Shown: positions 8,405 through 17,335 of the stretch, in pieces
Layout: each line of letters starts with the position of its first letter
How positions within the stretch are numbered: the stretch's first letter is position 1
Source of the DNA: an uncultured Pontibacter sp.
GTDB taxonomy: Bacteria; Bacteroidota; Bacteroidia; Cytophagales; Hymenobacteraceae
NCBI RefSeq assembly: GCF_947492645.1
Contig: NZ_CANLMZ010000008.1
Span: 620,001 to 684,000, forward strand
DNA: 64,000 nt
Reading direction: 5' to 3'
The notes under the pieces: generated by a model
Seen by the model: only the letters and a program-made list of their open reading frames with translations
Databases searched by the model: none
What the model was told of the DNA's origin: nothing
Position numbers and translations under genes: made by a program

Positions 8405-8440
8405 AAAGTCCTGCTGGCTTAATACCGGCAGGATTTTTTT
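8405..8440. terminator. Bidirectional intrinsic terminator
   Basis: TCCTGCTGG pairs with CCGGCAGGA (8409-8433) and is flanked by A-rich and T-rich tracts on the two sides. It serves the lipoprotein gene on the plus strand and the helicase gene on the minus strand. Confidence 0.85.
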
Positions 8441-8461
8441 TATACTTTGTTAATTAGGATT

Positions 8462-9793
8462 TTAGCTTGCCTGATGCGTTCTGTTACGGTTACCATTGCT
8501 ACGGCTGCCGCCTGTACGCTGGCCGCCGCCATTATTGCCTCTGCTCTGCCCTCCAGCATTGCCACTACCAGAAGGTTTGTTGCCCCAGCGGCTTCTGCCA
8601 CCGTTGCCACCTTTTTGCTTCTGTTGTTTTACAGTACTGGCCGCCTCAGCAAAATCTTTGGCCGTCATCGGGTACGGGTGGTTATCTACCACGGGCACCG
8701 ACTTAGAGATCAGCTTTTGTATACCTACCAGGTAAGCAGTTTCTTCGGCATCGCAAAACGATAAGGCTACGCCACTTGCCCCTGCACGACCGGTACGGCC
8801 AATGCGGTGCACGTACGTTTCAGGCTCGTTCGGCAATTCGTAGTTTATCACGTGGCTCAGGTCATCAACGTCAATACCGCGTGCGGCAATATCGGTAGCT
8901 ACGAGTACACGTGTCTGGCTCTTTTTAAAGTTATCTAAAGCACGCACTCTTGCATTCTGAGATTTGTTGCCATGGATTGCCTCTGCCTGTACTCCGGCTT
9001 TGGTCATGTCTTTGGCTACTCTGTCGGCACCGTGTTTTGTGCGGGTAAATACCAAGGCTCTGTCTATCTCACCGTCTTTCAACAGGTGTATCAGCAGGTT
9101 CTTCTTATCTGATTTCTTTACATAGTATACCTTCTGCTGAATGGTGTTGGCCGTAGATGATACCGGCGTTACTTCCACCTTGGCAGGATCTACCAGAATA
9201 GTATCAGCCAGTTTCATGATTTCAGGCGCCATGGTAGCAGAGAAGAACAGCGACTGCTTTTTCTCCGGTAATACCTTCAGCACCTTTTTCACGTCATGCA
9301 CAAAACCCATGTCCAGCATGCGGTCTGCCTCATCAAGTACAAACAGTTGCAGGTGGCTTAGGCTAATAAATTTCTGTGCCATCAAATCCAGCATACGGCC
9401 TGGCGTTGCCACCAGAATATCCACACCGGCTCTAAGGGCATCGGTTTGCGGGCGTTGCGGCACACCACCAAATATAACAGTATGCTTCAGGCCTGTGTTC
9501 TTGCCGTAGGCTCTCATGCTTTCCCCGATCTGGATAGCCAGCTCGCGTGTTGGTGTAAGTATAAGCGCCCTTATTTTCTTTGGTCCGTTCTGAGGCTGCG
9601 CGTGCAGCAACTGCAGAATAGGAATAGAGAAAGCCGCTGTTTTACCAGTACCTGTCTGTGCGCATCCTAAGATGTCGCGCTGCTGCAGTATGTAAGGGAT
9701 GGCTTGTGCCTGAATGGGAGTTGGTGTTGTGTATCCTTCTGTTTTAAGAGCTTTTAGGATTGGCTCAATCAGGTTTAAATTCTCGAATGTCAT
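8462..9793 (-). CDS. DEAD-box ATP-dependent RNA helicase (RhlE-like)
   Basis: A 443-residue helicase with the Q motif ([11 protein letters not shown]), motif I AQTGTGKT (45-52), motif II DEAD in [14 protein letters not shown], motif III SAT, and motif [12 protein letters not shown]. The C-terminal 70 residues are disordered, basic and rich in Gly, Asn, Arg and Ser ([12 protein letters not shown] and [11 protein letters not shown]), a usual RNA-binding tail. Such helicases unwind RNA in ribosome assembly and decay and are often cold-induced. The leader of about 180 bases fits post-transcriptional control. Confidence 0.95.
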   Translation of the reverse strand: MTFENLNLIEPILKALKTEGYTTPTPIQAQAIPYILQQRDILGCAQTGTGKTAAFSIPILQLLHAQPQNGPKKIRALILTPTRELAIQIGESMRAYGKNTGLKHTVIFGGVPQRPQTDALRAGVDILVATPGRMLDLMAQKFISLSHLQLFVLDEADRMLDMGFVHDVKKVLKVLPEKKQSLFFSATMAPEIMKLADTILVDPAKVEVTPVSSTANTIQQKVYYVKKSDKKNLLIHLLKDGEIDRALVFTRTKHGADRVAKDMTKAGVQAEAIHGNKSQNARVRALDNFKKSQTRVLVATDIAARGIDVDDLSHVINYELPNEPETYVHRIGRTGRAGASGVALSFCDAEETAYLVGIQKLISKSVPVVDNHPYPMTAKDFAEAASTVKQQKQKGGNGGRSRWGNKPSGSGNAGGQSRGNNGGGQRTGGSRSNGNRNRTHQAS

Positions 9794-9985
9794 TAAATGA
9801 TGTTTCAGTACAAAAGGCTGGGCACGGCAAATTCCGGCACAGCGTAAGCTTTGATGAACAAGCTCTTTTCAACTGAAAATTTAGCAACAATCGTGCTCCT
9901 TGCTCATCCTGTCTCTACTTAACCTAATAAAGTAAATTAAGGTTCTATTTTAGCAGGTAGAGATATTAATTGTGGCACAAAGGTA
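9794..9985 (-). promoter_or_regulatory. Promoter and long 5' leader of the DEAD-box helicase gene
   Basis: TACCTTTG on the minus strand (9978-9985) matches TAnnTTTG and predicts a leader of about 180 bases before the helicase ATG, with no credible ORF in it. Long leaders on cold-responsive helicase genes often carry RNA structure. The stretch 9794-10116 otherwise holds only this leader, spacer and a terminator. Confidence 0.4.
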
Positions 9986-10056
9986 AAGGTAAGTATGCTC
10001 AGTTCCTATAGTTAGTTTTTAGCATGTGCCAGCTCTCAAACCAAGTATAGCACCCC

Positions 10057-10096
10057 ATAAAAAAAAACAGGAACAAGCTGTATAACCTGTTCCTGT
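10057..10096 (-). terminator. Terminator of the desaturase gene
   Basis: On the minus strand AGGAACA (10088-10094) pairs with TGTTCCT (10069-10075) and is followed by G and a run of nine T. It lies about 20 bases after the desaturase stop. Confidence 0.85.
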
Positions 10097-10116
10097 GAAT
10101 TTCTTTGTTTCCGGCC

Positions 10117-11229
10117 TTAGCCTATAGCCTCGTTTAAGCTGGGCAGTTTACCGAAGCGGCGCAGCGTGGCAATGTGAGAGCGAACAGCCTGCCAGAAGGT
10201 TTTATTCTCCATGTAAGGTATACCATATTCTTCGGCAGTAGCTTTTACGATATGTGCTATGGCCGGGTAATGCACATGGCAGATACGCGGGAAAAGGTGG
10301 TGCTCGATCTGGAAGTTTAACCCGCCTACATACCAGTTGATAAATTTGTTATCGCGGGCAAAATTTACGGTGGTGTTCATCTGGTGTATGGCCCAGTCGT
10401 TTTCTATGTTACCGTTTTCGTCGGGGCGCGGGTGCGAGGTACCCTCTACTGTATGCGCCAGCTGGAAAACAACCGTAAGTATAATGCCTGCCACAAAGTG
10501 CATCAGCAAGAAGCCTAACAACACGTGCAGGAACGGAATACCGAAAAGTAAAGTAGGCATCACCAGAAACACAAGGAAGTACAACAGTTTCATGGTTATC
10601 ACCTTAAGCAAGAACTTCTTGTTCTCGGCATCTGAGTTTGAGTTAACGCCATTTTTGATGAACAGGAAATACTGCACAAAGTCTTTGGCTACTACCCAGT
10701 AAAGTGTAAGTAAACCGTAAAACAGGAACGCATAAATCCATTGTATCTTGTGGTAAAACTTCACGTTAGTATGCGGCGAAAAGCGCAGCACCAATCTATC
10801 CTGAATGTCTTCGTCCAGGTCGATAACGTTGGTGTAAGTATGGTGCAGTATGTTATGCTGAAGTTTCCAGTTAAAGGCCGAGCCGCCAACAAGGTTCAAC
10901 GTATGGCCCATCCAGAAATTAACATGCTTGTTTTTAGAGTAAGCTCCGTGGTTGGCATCGTGCATAATACTCATGCCTATACCAGCCACACCCAACCCCA
11001 TCAAAAACCACAAAAGTAGACTTACAGGCAATGATGGCTGGAAGGCCAGCAGGTATATAAACGGAAGTACGTAGCACGATAACAGCACCACGCTTTTCAC
11101 TATCATTTCTGAGTTGGCGTTTTTCGAGAGGTTGTTTTCTTCAAAGTAATTATCAACGCGTTTGCGCAGCGTGGCAAAGAACAGGTTTCTGTCTTTTGAG
11201 ACAAATTTAATTTTGCTTTTCTTATTCAT
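10117..11229 (-). CDS. Membrane fatty acid desaturase (acyl-lipid/acyl-CoA type)
   Basis: A 370-residue integral membrane di-iron desaturase. The three histidine boxes are HDANHG (90-95), HNILHH (125-130) and QIEHHLFP near the C-terminus, where Q replaces the first His of the third box as in front-end and linoleoyl-CoA-type desaturases. Four or so membrane helices surround the boxes (47-65, 69-90, and two near 205-250). It introduces double bonds into membrane lipid acyl chains, probably for cold adaptation. Regiospecificity cannot be read from the sequence. Confidence 0.9.
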   Translation of the reverse strand: MNKKSKIKFVSKDRNLFFATLRKRVDNYFEENNLSKNANSEMIVKSVVLLSCYVLPFIYLLAFQPSLPVSLLLWFLMGLGVAGIGMSIMHDANHGAYSKNKHVNFWMGHTLNLVGGSAFNWKLQHNILHHTYTNVIDLDEDIQDRLVLRFSPHTNVKFYHKIQWIYAFLFYGLLTLYWVVAKDFVQYFLFIKNGVNSNSDAENKKFLLKVITMKLLYFLVFLVMPTLLFGIPFLHVLLGFLLMHFVAGIILTVVFQLAHTVEGTSHPRPDENGNIENDWAIHQMNTTVNFARDNKFINWYVGGLNFQIEHHLFPRICHVHYPAIAHIVKATAEEYGIPYMENKTFWQAVRSHIATLRRFGKLPSLNEAIG

Positions 11230-11454
11230 AGGAGTTGTTACCAGAGGATGTTTAATAGATGCCTAAACTGATTACAAAACCTTAAACTATTGGAGAAGAT
11301 CGTCGGCGAGTCATTCATATAAGCCTACAATGTAAGTATAAGTTCCGATTAAAATAGCATGGAAACCTTAAACCCCAAGATAAAAACGGAATCTTAACAA
11401 TGCAACCTCTAGTACTGCCAATAATAAATTTCTCCGGATCCTTTATGTATGCCA

Positions 11455-11495
11455 AAGCGTAAAAGGCAGGTTACAATTACCTGCCTTTTACGCTT
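11455..11495. terminator. 17-bp perfect stem-loop, probable terminator
   Basis: A perfect 17-bp stem (11455-11471 with 11479-11495) around a 7-base loop, with core AAAAGGCAGGT/ACCTGCCTTTT. It follows the lipoprotein gene ending at 11513 on the minus strand. The T tract is short, so the strong stem does most of the work. Confidence 0.7.
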
Positions 11496-11512
11496 TTGAT
11501 TCACCTTAAGTA

Positions 11513-12100
11513 TTACCGTTGCCCGGCTTTTAGTATTTGCATAGATAGCGGATTAAAGGCCGCATCTGTTACCTCCACCTCCTCACTACCCATGGCATAG
11601 TTCAGCTTTACCCAACCTGTATGGTAGCCGCCATTTTTCTCTAGCCTTACCCCTATATAAAGCGGCGCCTTATCTGAAAGCGGTCCCTCATAAAATGTGT
11701 GGGTGGCATCCGGCTTACGCAGGTCAAGCAGAAACCCGGTTCCTCTTACCCATTTCAGATTATTTATCTGATCTTCCTGCACCACATCATTTGCTTTCAG
11801 GGCTGCACTCCAGTTTCCAATCGCTATTTCATCGTTCATATTCAGGAGCACCTGGTTGTGCGCCAGCGGCCTTATGTAAAACAGGTTGTGCGCCCCATAA
11901 GAGTCAGAAACCAGCACATTCCCGAAAGAAAAATCATCCTGGCCATCATTGTTTATATCTACCCTGATCGGTAAAGTATACTTAAACGTAGCCTTGATTT
12001 CTTTGTGTACAATGGCAACTGGTTCTACTGCTTCGCTTTCATCTTTATCGCAGGAGGTAAAGGCCAGCGCCAGAAACGCCAGCAGAAATAGTTTTTTCAT
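11513..12100 (-). CDS. Lipoprotein of unknown function
   Basis: A 195-residue protein starting MKKLFLLAFLALAFTSCDKD, a lipoprotein signal peptide with acylated Cys at about residue 17 and Asp after it. The mature part contains VDINNDGQDDFSF (near residues 53-65), an EF-hand-like or FG-GAP-like calcium-binding loop often seen in secreted Bacteroidota proteins. The rest looks all-beta. I do not recognise the family. It is transcribed alone and followed by a strong stem-loop. Confidence 0.75.
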   Translation of the reverse strand: MKKLFLLAFLALAFTSCDKDESEAVEPVAIVHKEIKATFKYTLPIRVDINNDGQDDFSFGNVLVSDSYGAHNLFYIRPLAHNQVLLNMNDEIAIGNWSAALKANDVVQEDQINNLKWVRGTGFLLDLRKPDATHTFYEGPLSDKAPLYIGVRLEKNGGYHTGWVKLNYAMGSEEVEVTDAAFNPLSMQILKAGQR

Positions 12101-12223
12101 AGGTATAGGTTATAGGTATAATTGGATTGGACAAATTGCTATACTTCCAAAACAGTATTCAAGCCAAAGACCTGGAAGTATAGGTACACGTTGCGTGCGG
12201 TTGCCTGCAAAGTATGAACAGGC

Positions 12224-12982
12224 TTAAATATACTTTCCGGCTGTCGTGCTAAGTTTAATTTTATTACGCCTGGTCCCGTTAAAGACTTCCTCCATCTTCA
12301 GCACCTCATGCGCCTTTTTACTTACCCAAAATGTAGCGTGGCTGGTAGAGCTGTAATCGATGCGCAGTAGCCAGCAGTCGGTGGTGGCATTATTAACAGT
12401 AAGCAGTTTTTCGGAGCCTACAACTTTATAAGCGTAATACTGCGGACCGGTTGTGCTGCCCGGGTGGTAGAAATTGATCAGGAAAACGGTGTTGGCTTTT
12501 AGAGGCAGGCTTTCAAAAAACTCCATGTCCAGCTCCCAGTCAAACGTAGGCTCCGGCGATGGCATGGCAAAGCCTTTAAAACCATTGCTTTTGACAGAGT
12601 CGGCACCTACAATACGGCCTTTCTCAAAGTTAAAGGCCGCTGTTCCGCGTGCCGAGGTGCTGGTCTGGTAAATGGGTGTGAAGTCTTTTTCGCAAACGGT
12701 AAGTATGGTTCTGTTGGAAAGCGTATCGGCTCCGATCCAGTTTTGGCGCACCACCATCCGCTCTTTGCCCTGGTAGTTCTCAAAGCTAACATTGCGGTTC
12801 CAAAGCGACTGCCTTAGCACGTTTGGGGCTTGTGGTGTTTGTATGGTAACCAAATACTGGCGTGTGCCAGCCTTTACTTGCTTTATGCGAATGCCTTTGG
12901 TTGATACACGTACGGTATCGGTTTGGGCGTAAGAGAATGTGCATAGCAGCACAGCCAGCAGAAGCAGGAATAATTTTTTCAT
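12224..12982 (-). CDS. Secreted protein, DUF3108-like
   Basis: A 252-residue protein beginning MKKLFLLLLAVLLCTFSYAQ, a cleaved signal peptide. The mature part is beta-rich, and the order of segments (ADTLSNRTILTVCEKDFTPIY, then a middle region on slope and units, then CWLLRIDYSS and ATFWVSKKAHEVLKMEE) resembles DUF3108 proteins, which have a lipoprotein-carrier-like half-barrel. The resemblance is from memory and moderate. The frame is open upstream to 13075, but the signal peptide fixes the start at 12982. Confidence 0.7.
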   Translation of the reverse strand: MKKLFLLLLAVLLCTFSYAQTDTVRVSTKGIRIKQVKAGTRQYLVTIQTPQAPNVLRQSLWNRNVSFENYQGKERMVVRQNWIGADTLSNRTILTVCEKDFTPIYQTSTSARGTAAFNFEKGRIVGADSVKSNGFKGFAMPSPEPTFDWELDMEFFESLPLKANTVFLINFYHPGSTTGPQYYAYKVVGSEKLLTVNNATTDCWLLRIDYSSTSHATFWVSKKAHEVLKMEEVFNGTRRNKIKLSTTAGKYI

Positions 12983-13069
12983 AGTGGTAGGTTTTGGTTT
13001 GCGCATCAGGCCGTTTAGCAGCCTGATTTTAGTGCAAAGAAAAAACAAACGCAGCTCTAATGCACCACA

Positions 13070-13108
13070 AAGCAAAAGGGGCTGGCCGAATTTTCGACCA
13101 ACCCCTTT
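13070..13108 (-). terminator. Terminator of lpdA
   Basis: On the minus strand AAAGGGG (13102-13108) pairs with CCCCTTTT (13074-13081), with further inner pairing GGTCGAA/TTCGGCC. It lies about 35 bases after the lpdA stop. Confidence 0.7.
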
Positions 13109-13143
13109 ATATTCTTGCTTAATACTCTTGCGAGCCGGATTAA

Positions 13144-14538
13144 TTACAAGTGAATTACCTCGTCGTAAGCAGCAGCAGCAGCCTCCATAATAGCCTCGCT
13201 CATGGTTGGGTGCGGGTGTACCGACTTAATGATCTCATGGCCAGTAGTCTCCAGCTTACGGGCAACTACTACCTCAGCGATCATCTCCGTTACGTTAGCA
13301 CCGATCATGTGCGCGCCCAGGAACTCGCCATACTTGGCATCAAAAATAACTTTTACAAAACCGTCTTTCGCGCCAGCTGCACTTGCCTTACCGGATGCAG
13401 AGAACGGGAATTTGCCAACTTTGATATCCAGGCCTTGCTCACGCGCAGCTTTCTCAGTTAATCCAACCGAAGCAATCTCCGGAGAGCAATACGTACAGCC
13501 AGGTATGTTGCCGTAGTTTAATGGCTCTGGGCTATGGCCAGCTATTTTCTCTACGCAGATAATACCCTCTGCAGAAGCAACGTGTGCCAATGCCGGACCA
13601 GGTACAATATCGCCGATCGCATAAATGCCATCTACATTTGTTTTGTAGAACTCATCAACCACAACACGGCTTCTGTCTACACTAATGCCAAGCTCCTCTA
13701 AGCCGATGTTCTCCAGGTTTGTCTGGATACCAACCGCAGAAAGTACAACCTCTGCCTCTAAAGTCTGCTCGCCTTTGGCAGTTTTAACTTTTACCTTGCA
13801 GATGTCGCCGCTTGTATCCACAGCCTCTACCGAAGAATCCGTCATGATATCGATGCCAGACTTACGGAATGACTTAGACAACTGACGTGACACTTCTTCG
13901 TCCTCAACAGGAACAATGTTCGGCATGTACTCCACAATGGTTACCTTAGTGCCCATCGCGTTGTAGAAGTATGCAAACTCCACACCGATAGCACCAGACC
14001 CTACCACTACCATAGACTCAGGCTTTTTATCCAAAGCCATTGCCTGGCGGTAACCGATGATCTTTTTGCCATCGATCGGCAGGTTAGGAAGCTCGCGTGA
14101 ACGCGCGCCGGTTGCAATGATAATGTTTGTAGCCTCTACTGTATCTTTTTTGCCGTCAGCGTCGGTAACTTCAATTTTACCTTTGCCAACGATTTTACCA
14201 GTACCCATAATCGCATCGATCTTGTTCTTGCGGAACAGGAACTGGATGCCTTTGCTCATGCCGTCTGCCACACCGCGGCTACGCTTCACAACAGCGTTAA
14301 AATCTACAGAAGCATCTCCTATAGTAATTCCGTAGTCAGCGGCATGGTTGATATATTCGAACACGTTTGCGCTCTTCAGCAATGCTTTTGTCGGGATACA
14401 ACCCCAGTTCAGGCAGATGCCACCAAGCGACTCACGCTCGATAACGCCCACTTTCATACCCAGTTGCGACGCACGAATTGCAGCCACATAACCGCCTGGG
14501 CCACTACCAAGCACTACTAAATCGTATTTTGATGCCAT
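13144..14538 (-). CDS. lpdA: Dihydrolipoyl dehydrogenase (E3)
   Basis: A 464-residue flavoprotein that reoxidises dihydrolipoamide in pyruvate, 2-oxoglutarate and branched-chain 2-oxoacid dehydrogenases and in glycine cleavage. The FAD motif is VLGSGPGGYVAA (9-20), the redox disulfide is GGICLNWGCIPTK (C42 and C47), the NAD motif is VVGSGAIGVEFA, and the catalytic His-Glu lies in SVHPHPTMSEAIMEAA near the C-terminus. Length is typical. It is monocistronic here, away from E1/E2 genes, as is usual in this group. TAATTTTG at 14573-14580 is the likely promoter. Confidence 0.96.
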   Translation of the reverse strand: MASKYDLVVLGSGPGGYVAAIRASQLGMKVGVIERESLGGICLNWGCIPTKALLKSANVFEYINHAADYGITIGDASVDFNAVVKRSRGVADGMSKGIQFLFRKNKIDAIMGTGKIVGKGKIEVTDADGKKDTVEATNIIIATGARSRELPNLPIDGKKIIGYRQAMALDKKPESMVVVGSGAIGVEFAYFYNAMGTKVTIVEYMPNIVPVEDEEVSRQLSKSFRKSGIDIMTDSSVEAVDTSGDICKVKVKTAKGEQTLEAEVVLSAVGIQTNLENIGLEELGISVDRSRVVVDEFYKTNVDGIYAIGDIVPGPALAHVASAEGIICVEKIAGHSPEPLNYGNIPGCTYCSPEIASVGLTEKAAREQGLDIKVGKFPFSASGKASAAGAKDGFVKVIFDAKYGEFLGAHMIGANVTEMIAEVVVARKLETTGHEIIKSVHPHPTMSEAIMEAAAAAYDEVIHL

Positions 14539-14572
14539 AGTCTCTTATTTAAAGTTGATGAGCAAAATTAAC

Positions 14573-14580
14573 GGATAATC
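14573..14580 (-). promoter_or_regulatory. -7 promoter element for lpdA
   Basis: TAATTTTG on the minus strand matches TAnnTTTG and lies 34 bases upstream of the lpdA ATG. Confidence 0.45.
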
Positions 14581-14741
14581 CCAACTTCACAAAACGGCTA
14601 AGAGCCATACTTGTTTATAGTACAATGCAAAGAGGATAATTGTATGATGCAGCGAAAAAAGCATAAAATACAGAAATAGCTTTCAAGATTGTGCCCAAGT
14701 GCTGTACTTTGCATTTTTGCAGTAAACATCAGCCCTCTTGC

Positions 14742-15350
14742 ATGACAAAAATTCTACCGCTCATACTTCTTATACTTGTCTCTTTTTCAGCGCTGGCACA
14801 AAAGTCGGCGAAAGATTATTTTATCAGCGGCAACGATAAGTTTAAAGCCGGCAAGTATGCCGAAGCAATCAAAGACTATAACGAGGTATTGAAGCAGGAG
14901 CCAAAACACGCGCCTACATTAACCAATCGTGGTGTGGCCAAAGACAGGCTGCACAACTACCGCGAAGCTATCGAAGACTTCACTAAAGCTATTGCCATTG
15001 ACCCAAAGTATACCGAGGCATACCTTAGCCGTGGCCTCGCCAAGTATAACCTGAAAGACTACCGCAGCGCCTTACTTGACTATAACAAAGGAATTGATCT
15101 GGACCCAAAGGACTACAAAGCTTACAATAACCGCGGCCTTGTGCGCTATGGCCTGAGAGATTTCAGCGGCGCCATCGCAGATTATACTACAGCCATCGCA
15201 CTTGACCCGAAGTATGAGCAAGCCTACTACAACCGTGGTGCGCCCAAGTATAACCTCGGCGACAAAGCTGGCGCCTGCTCCGACTGGTCCAAAGCCAAAT
15301 CGCTTGGCTTAAAAGAAGCCGACCTGTATCTGAAGAAGTACTGCCAATAG
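14742..15350 (+). CDS. Secreted tetratricopeptide repeat protein
   Basis: A 202-residue protein starting MTKILPLILLILVSFSALAQ, a cleaved signal peptide, followed by about five TPR units (residues 25-195) with repeated patterns such as AIKDYNEVLKQEPKHAP, AIEDFTKAIAIDPKYTE and AIADYTTAIALDPKYEQ. TPR arrays act as protein-protein scaffolds, here in the periplasm. Several repeats contain KYN or KY, where AAGTATA is used in frame. A 17-codon upstream extension is open but would precede the signal peptide. A terminator follows closely. Confidence 0.85.
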   Translation: MTKILPLILLILVSFSALAQKSAKDYFISGNDKFKAGKYAEAIKDYNEVLKQEPKHAPTLTNRGVAKDRLHNYREAIEDFTKAIAIDPKYTEAYLSRGLAKYNLKDYRSALLDYNKGIDLDPKDYKAYNNRGLVRYGLRDFSGAIADYTTAIALDPKYEQAYYNRGAPKYNLGDKAGACSDWSKAKSLGLKEADLYLKKYCQ

Positions 15351-15374
15351 AGTACCCCTGGGGTTAAAGAGTTT

Positions 15375-15416
15375 AAAGGTTGGAAAGTTAATTTATACTT
15401 TCTAACCTTTTTTGCT
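15375..15416 (+). terminator. Terminator of the TPR gene
   Basis: A 14-base stem with one mismatch (15375-15388 with 15397-15410), followed by a T-rich tract. The right arm begins inside a TATACTT heptamer. Confidence 0.8.
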
Positions 15417-15424
15417 TTAGAAAT

Positions 15425-15624
15425 CCGGGTCAAACCACCCCTATCCTCTCCTTAGCTAAGGCGGGGAATATCTCCTACTGATTCAACTGTCATTACCACA
15501 ATACCAGCCTGCTCTATTTTATCATCCTGAAAGTAACTTGGAAGAAGTGAGCTTATACTTTAACTAGCGTAAGGTCAGAGTTCCCTGCCTTGGCTAGGGA
15601 GAGGCCAGGGGTGGTTTGACCCGG
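15425..15624. repeat. 200-bp MITE-like element with 44-bp terminal inverted repeats
   Basis: The two ends start CCGGGTCAAACCACCCCT and are inverted copies matching at 39 of 44 positions. Each arm contains ACCCCT followed by an imperfect palindrome (CTCTCC..AGCTAAGG..GGGG). No ORF lies inside; the middle holds plain AT-rich DNA. I see no clear target duplication. It sits between the convergent TPR and M23 gene terminators. The internal TCATCCTGAA segment resembles the repeat at 37211-37284. Confidence 0.7.
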
Positions 15625-15671
15625 TACTACAGGAAACCCTGTTCTTTAATTGAACTGACTACCTAAACGTA

Positions 15672-15704
15672 TAAAACAGAAGAGGCGCTTTATCAGCGCC
15701 TCTT
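15672..15704 (-). terminator. Terminator of the M23 peptidase gene
   Basis: On the minus strand AAGAGGCGCT (15695-15704) pairs with AGCGCCTCTT (15680-15689) around a 5-base loop and is followed by CTGTTTTATA. Confidence 0.75.
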
Positions 15705-15728
15705 GCAAAGTATAAATCTTAGTAAATT

Positions 15729-17057
15729 TTATGCATCAGTAGGTTCTTTAGCTCTATCTGCAGCAAGCAAAGGCTGCTTCACGTCATTCATGTCAATAGC
15801 TTCCATCCTGCGTACCGTCTCTTCCTTTAAAGCAGTAAACGATTCCATATTCTTTTTCCTGATCGGGTCTGCAGTAGGTAATTTTACACGGAGCGCATCT
15901 ACCTGTTTGCCATTTTTCCAGAAGCGGTAGCAAAGATGCGGGCCAGTGGCAAGGCCGGTGCTGCCTACATAGCCAATAGTTTGCCCTTGTTTTACACGCG
16001 CACCTGCTCTTATGCCTTTTGCAAACTTAGACATGTGCAGGTATTGGGTAGTATAGGTTTTGTTATGCTGGATTTTAACGTAGTAACCATTTCCGCTGGT
16101 ATACCGAGCCTCTAACACCTTTCCGTCTCCTACCGTACGGATCGGGGTGCCACGTGGTGCGGCAAAATCTGTACCCAGGTGTGCCTTGTAGCGTTTCTGC
16201 ACCGGATGAAAACGTTTCATGGAAAAACGGGAACTGATGCGGCTATACTCCAATGGTTCTTTCAGGAAAGCTCTTTTCAAGCTCTGCCCCTTCTCGTCGT
16301 AGTAGCCCATGCCGTTGCCCTGATCGTAACCAATGGCGTACACTTCCTGCCCATTGTGCTCAAATACAGCAGACTTTAGTTCTCCGTAGCCAATGGTAGT
16401 GCCGTTAACTACTTTTTCATCATAGATGAGCTTGAACTTATCGCCGGGCTGCAGGTGGCTCAGGTTCAGGCGCCAGGCATAGATGTCGGCAAACTTGTTA
16501 ACTAACTGTGCCGATCCTCCGGCTGCAACCATATCCTCGAACAAAGAGCTTTTGATTTCGCCGGCAAGTGTGCGTTCTACTACTTCTATCTCGCGCTTGA
16601 TGTGCGTTACCTCTGTTTCGCCGCGCAGGTCATAAATCACATACTCTACCGGGTTGGGCTCATAAATAAAGTAGCGTGCTGTTTGGGCAGAGTCTAAAGC
16701 ATGAAGTATAGTATAGCTGCTTTTGGCTGCAATGCGGCGTACGCTGTAAACAGCTTTTGCTTTTTGTGCAAGGTTATATACTTGTGTTGGGGAAATGTTA
16801 TACTTCGCTAGTATTTCGGATAGGTTTTCACCGCGCTTTACTTCATCTTCTATTATACCCAATGTATCCGTAGGGATTCCATAGACTATCGGGGCAGGTT
16901 TTTTCTCTGTTTTACTTGCGTTCAGCTTAGGTTTGGACTCGTTTTGGCGGGCCATGGCCTGGTCTGTACTGGGGGTAAGCAAGCGCGCCGCAATAATGCA
17001 AAATAAAAGCGCTAAAGCTAGTAGGGTGGCAAGCCCTTTACTACGTTTAAACATCAC
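15729..17057 (-). CDS. M23 family metallopeptidase (cell wall endopeptidase)
   Basis: A 442-residue peptidoglycan endopeptidase with an N-terminal membrane anchor (about residues 9-27), a LysM-like or OapA-like stretch (GENLSEILAKYNISPTQVYN), a beta-rich middle domain, and a C-terminal LytM/M23 domain. Zinc site residues are seen in HLGTDFAAP (His and Asp) and a catalytic His in YLHMSKF. The last motif reads GPHLCYRF, so the usual HxH is HxC. Members cut peptide cross-links during growth or separation. Transcribed alone, with its own terminator. Confidence 0.9.
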   Translation of the reverse strand: MMFKRSKGLATLLALALLFCIIAARLLTPSTDQAMARQNESKPKLNASKTEKKPAPIVYGIPTDTLGIIEDEVKRGENLSEILAKYNISPTQVYNLAQKAKAVYSVRRIAAKSSYTILHALDSAQTARYFIYEPNPVEYVIYDLRGETEVTHIKREIEVVERTLAGEIKSSLFEDMVAAGGSAQLVNKFADIYAWRLNLSHLQPGDKFKLIYDEKVVNGTTIGYGELKSAVFEHNGQEVYAIGYDQGNGMGYYDEKGQSLKRAFLKEPLEYSRISSRFSMKRFHPVQKRYKAHLGTDFAAPRGTPIRTVGDGKVLEARYTSGNGYYVKIQHNKTYTTQYLHMSKFAKGIRAGARVKQGQTIGYVGSTGLATGPHLCYRFWKNGKQVDALRVKLPTADPIRKKNMESFTALKEETVRRMEAIDMNDVKQPLLAADRAKEPTDA

Positions 17058-17321
17058 TAAAAAATACCTTTGGTTGGAAAATCGACACGAAAATATGCTT
17101 TAACCGATAGAAATAAAAATGAAAACGCACACAATAATCAGATTATAAATATGTTACAATAGTTTTAACTTTAGTCAACATAGCACTTCAACAACTCTCG
17201 GCAGCTGTTATACTTCTATCATAGCTTCAGCATATTTTAAACAAACACTTATAAACCAGTTATTTGGAAGCCGCTTTCAAGTACTATCGTAAAGCGCTTT
17301 CGCAATAAACATTTCTTTTTA

Positions 17322-17329
17322 TAACTTTG
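17322..17329 (+). promoter_or_regulatory. -7 promoter element abutting fabG
   Basis: TAACTTTG matches TAnnTTTG exactly and ends six bases before the ATG at 17336, implying an almost leaderless transcript. Confidence 0.5.
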
Positions 17330-17335
17330 GCCTCT

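Noticed and set aside
8467..8735. Plus-strand ORFs opposite the helicase tail
   Set aside because: They are antisense to the repetitive Gly/Arg-rich tail, which explains their Cys/Pro-rich composition.
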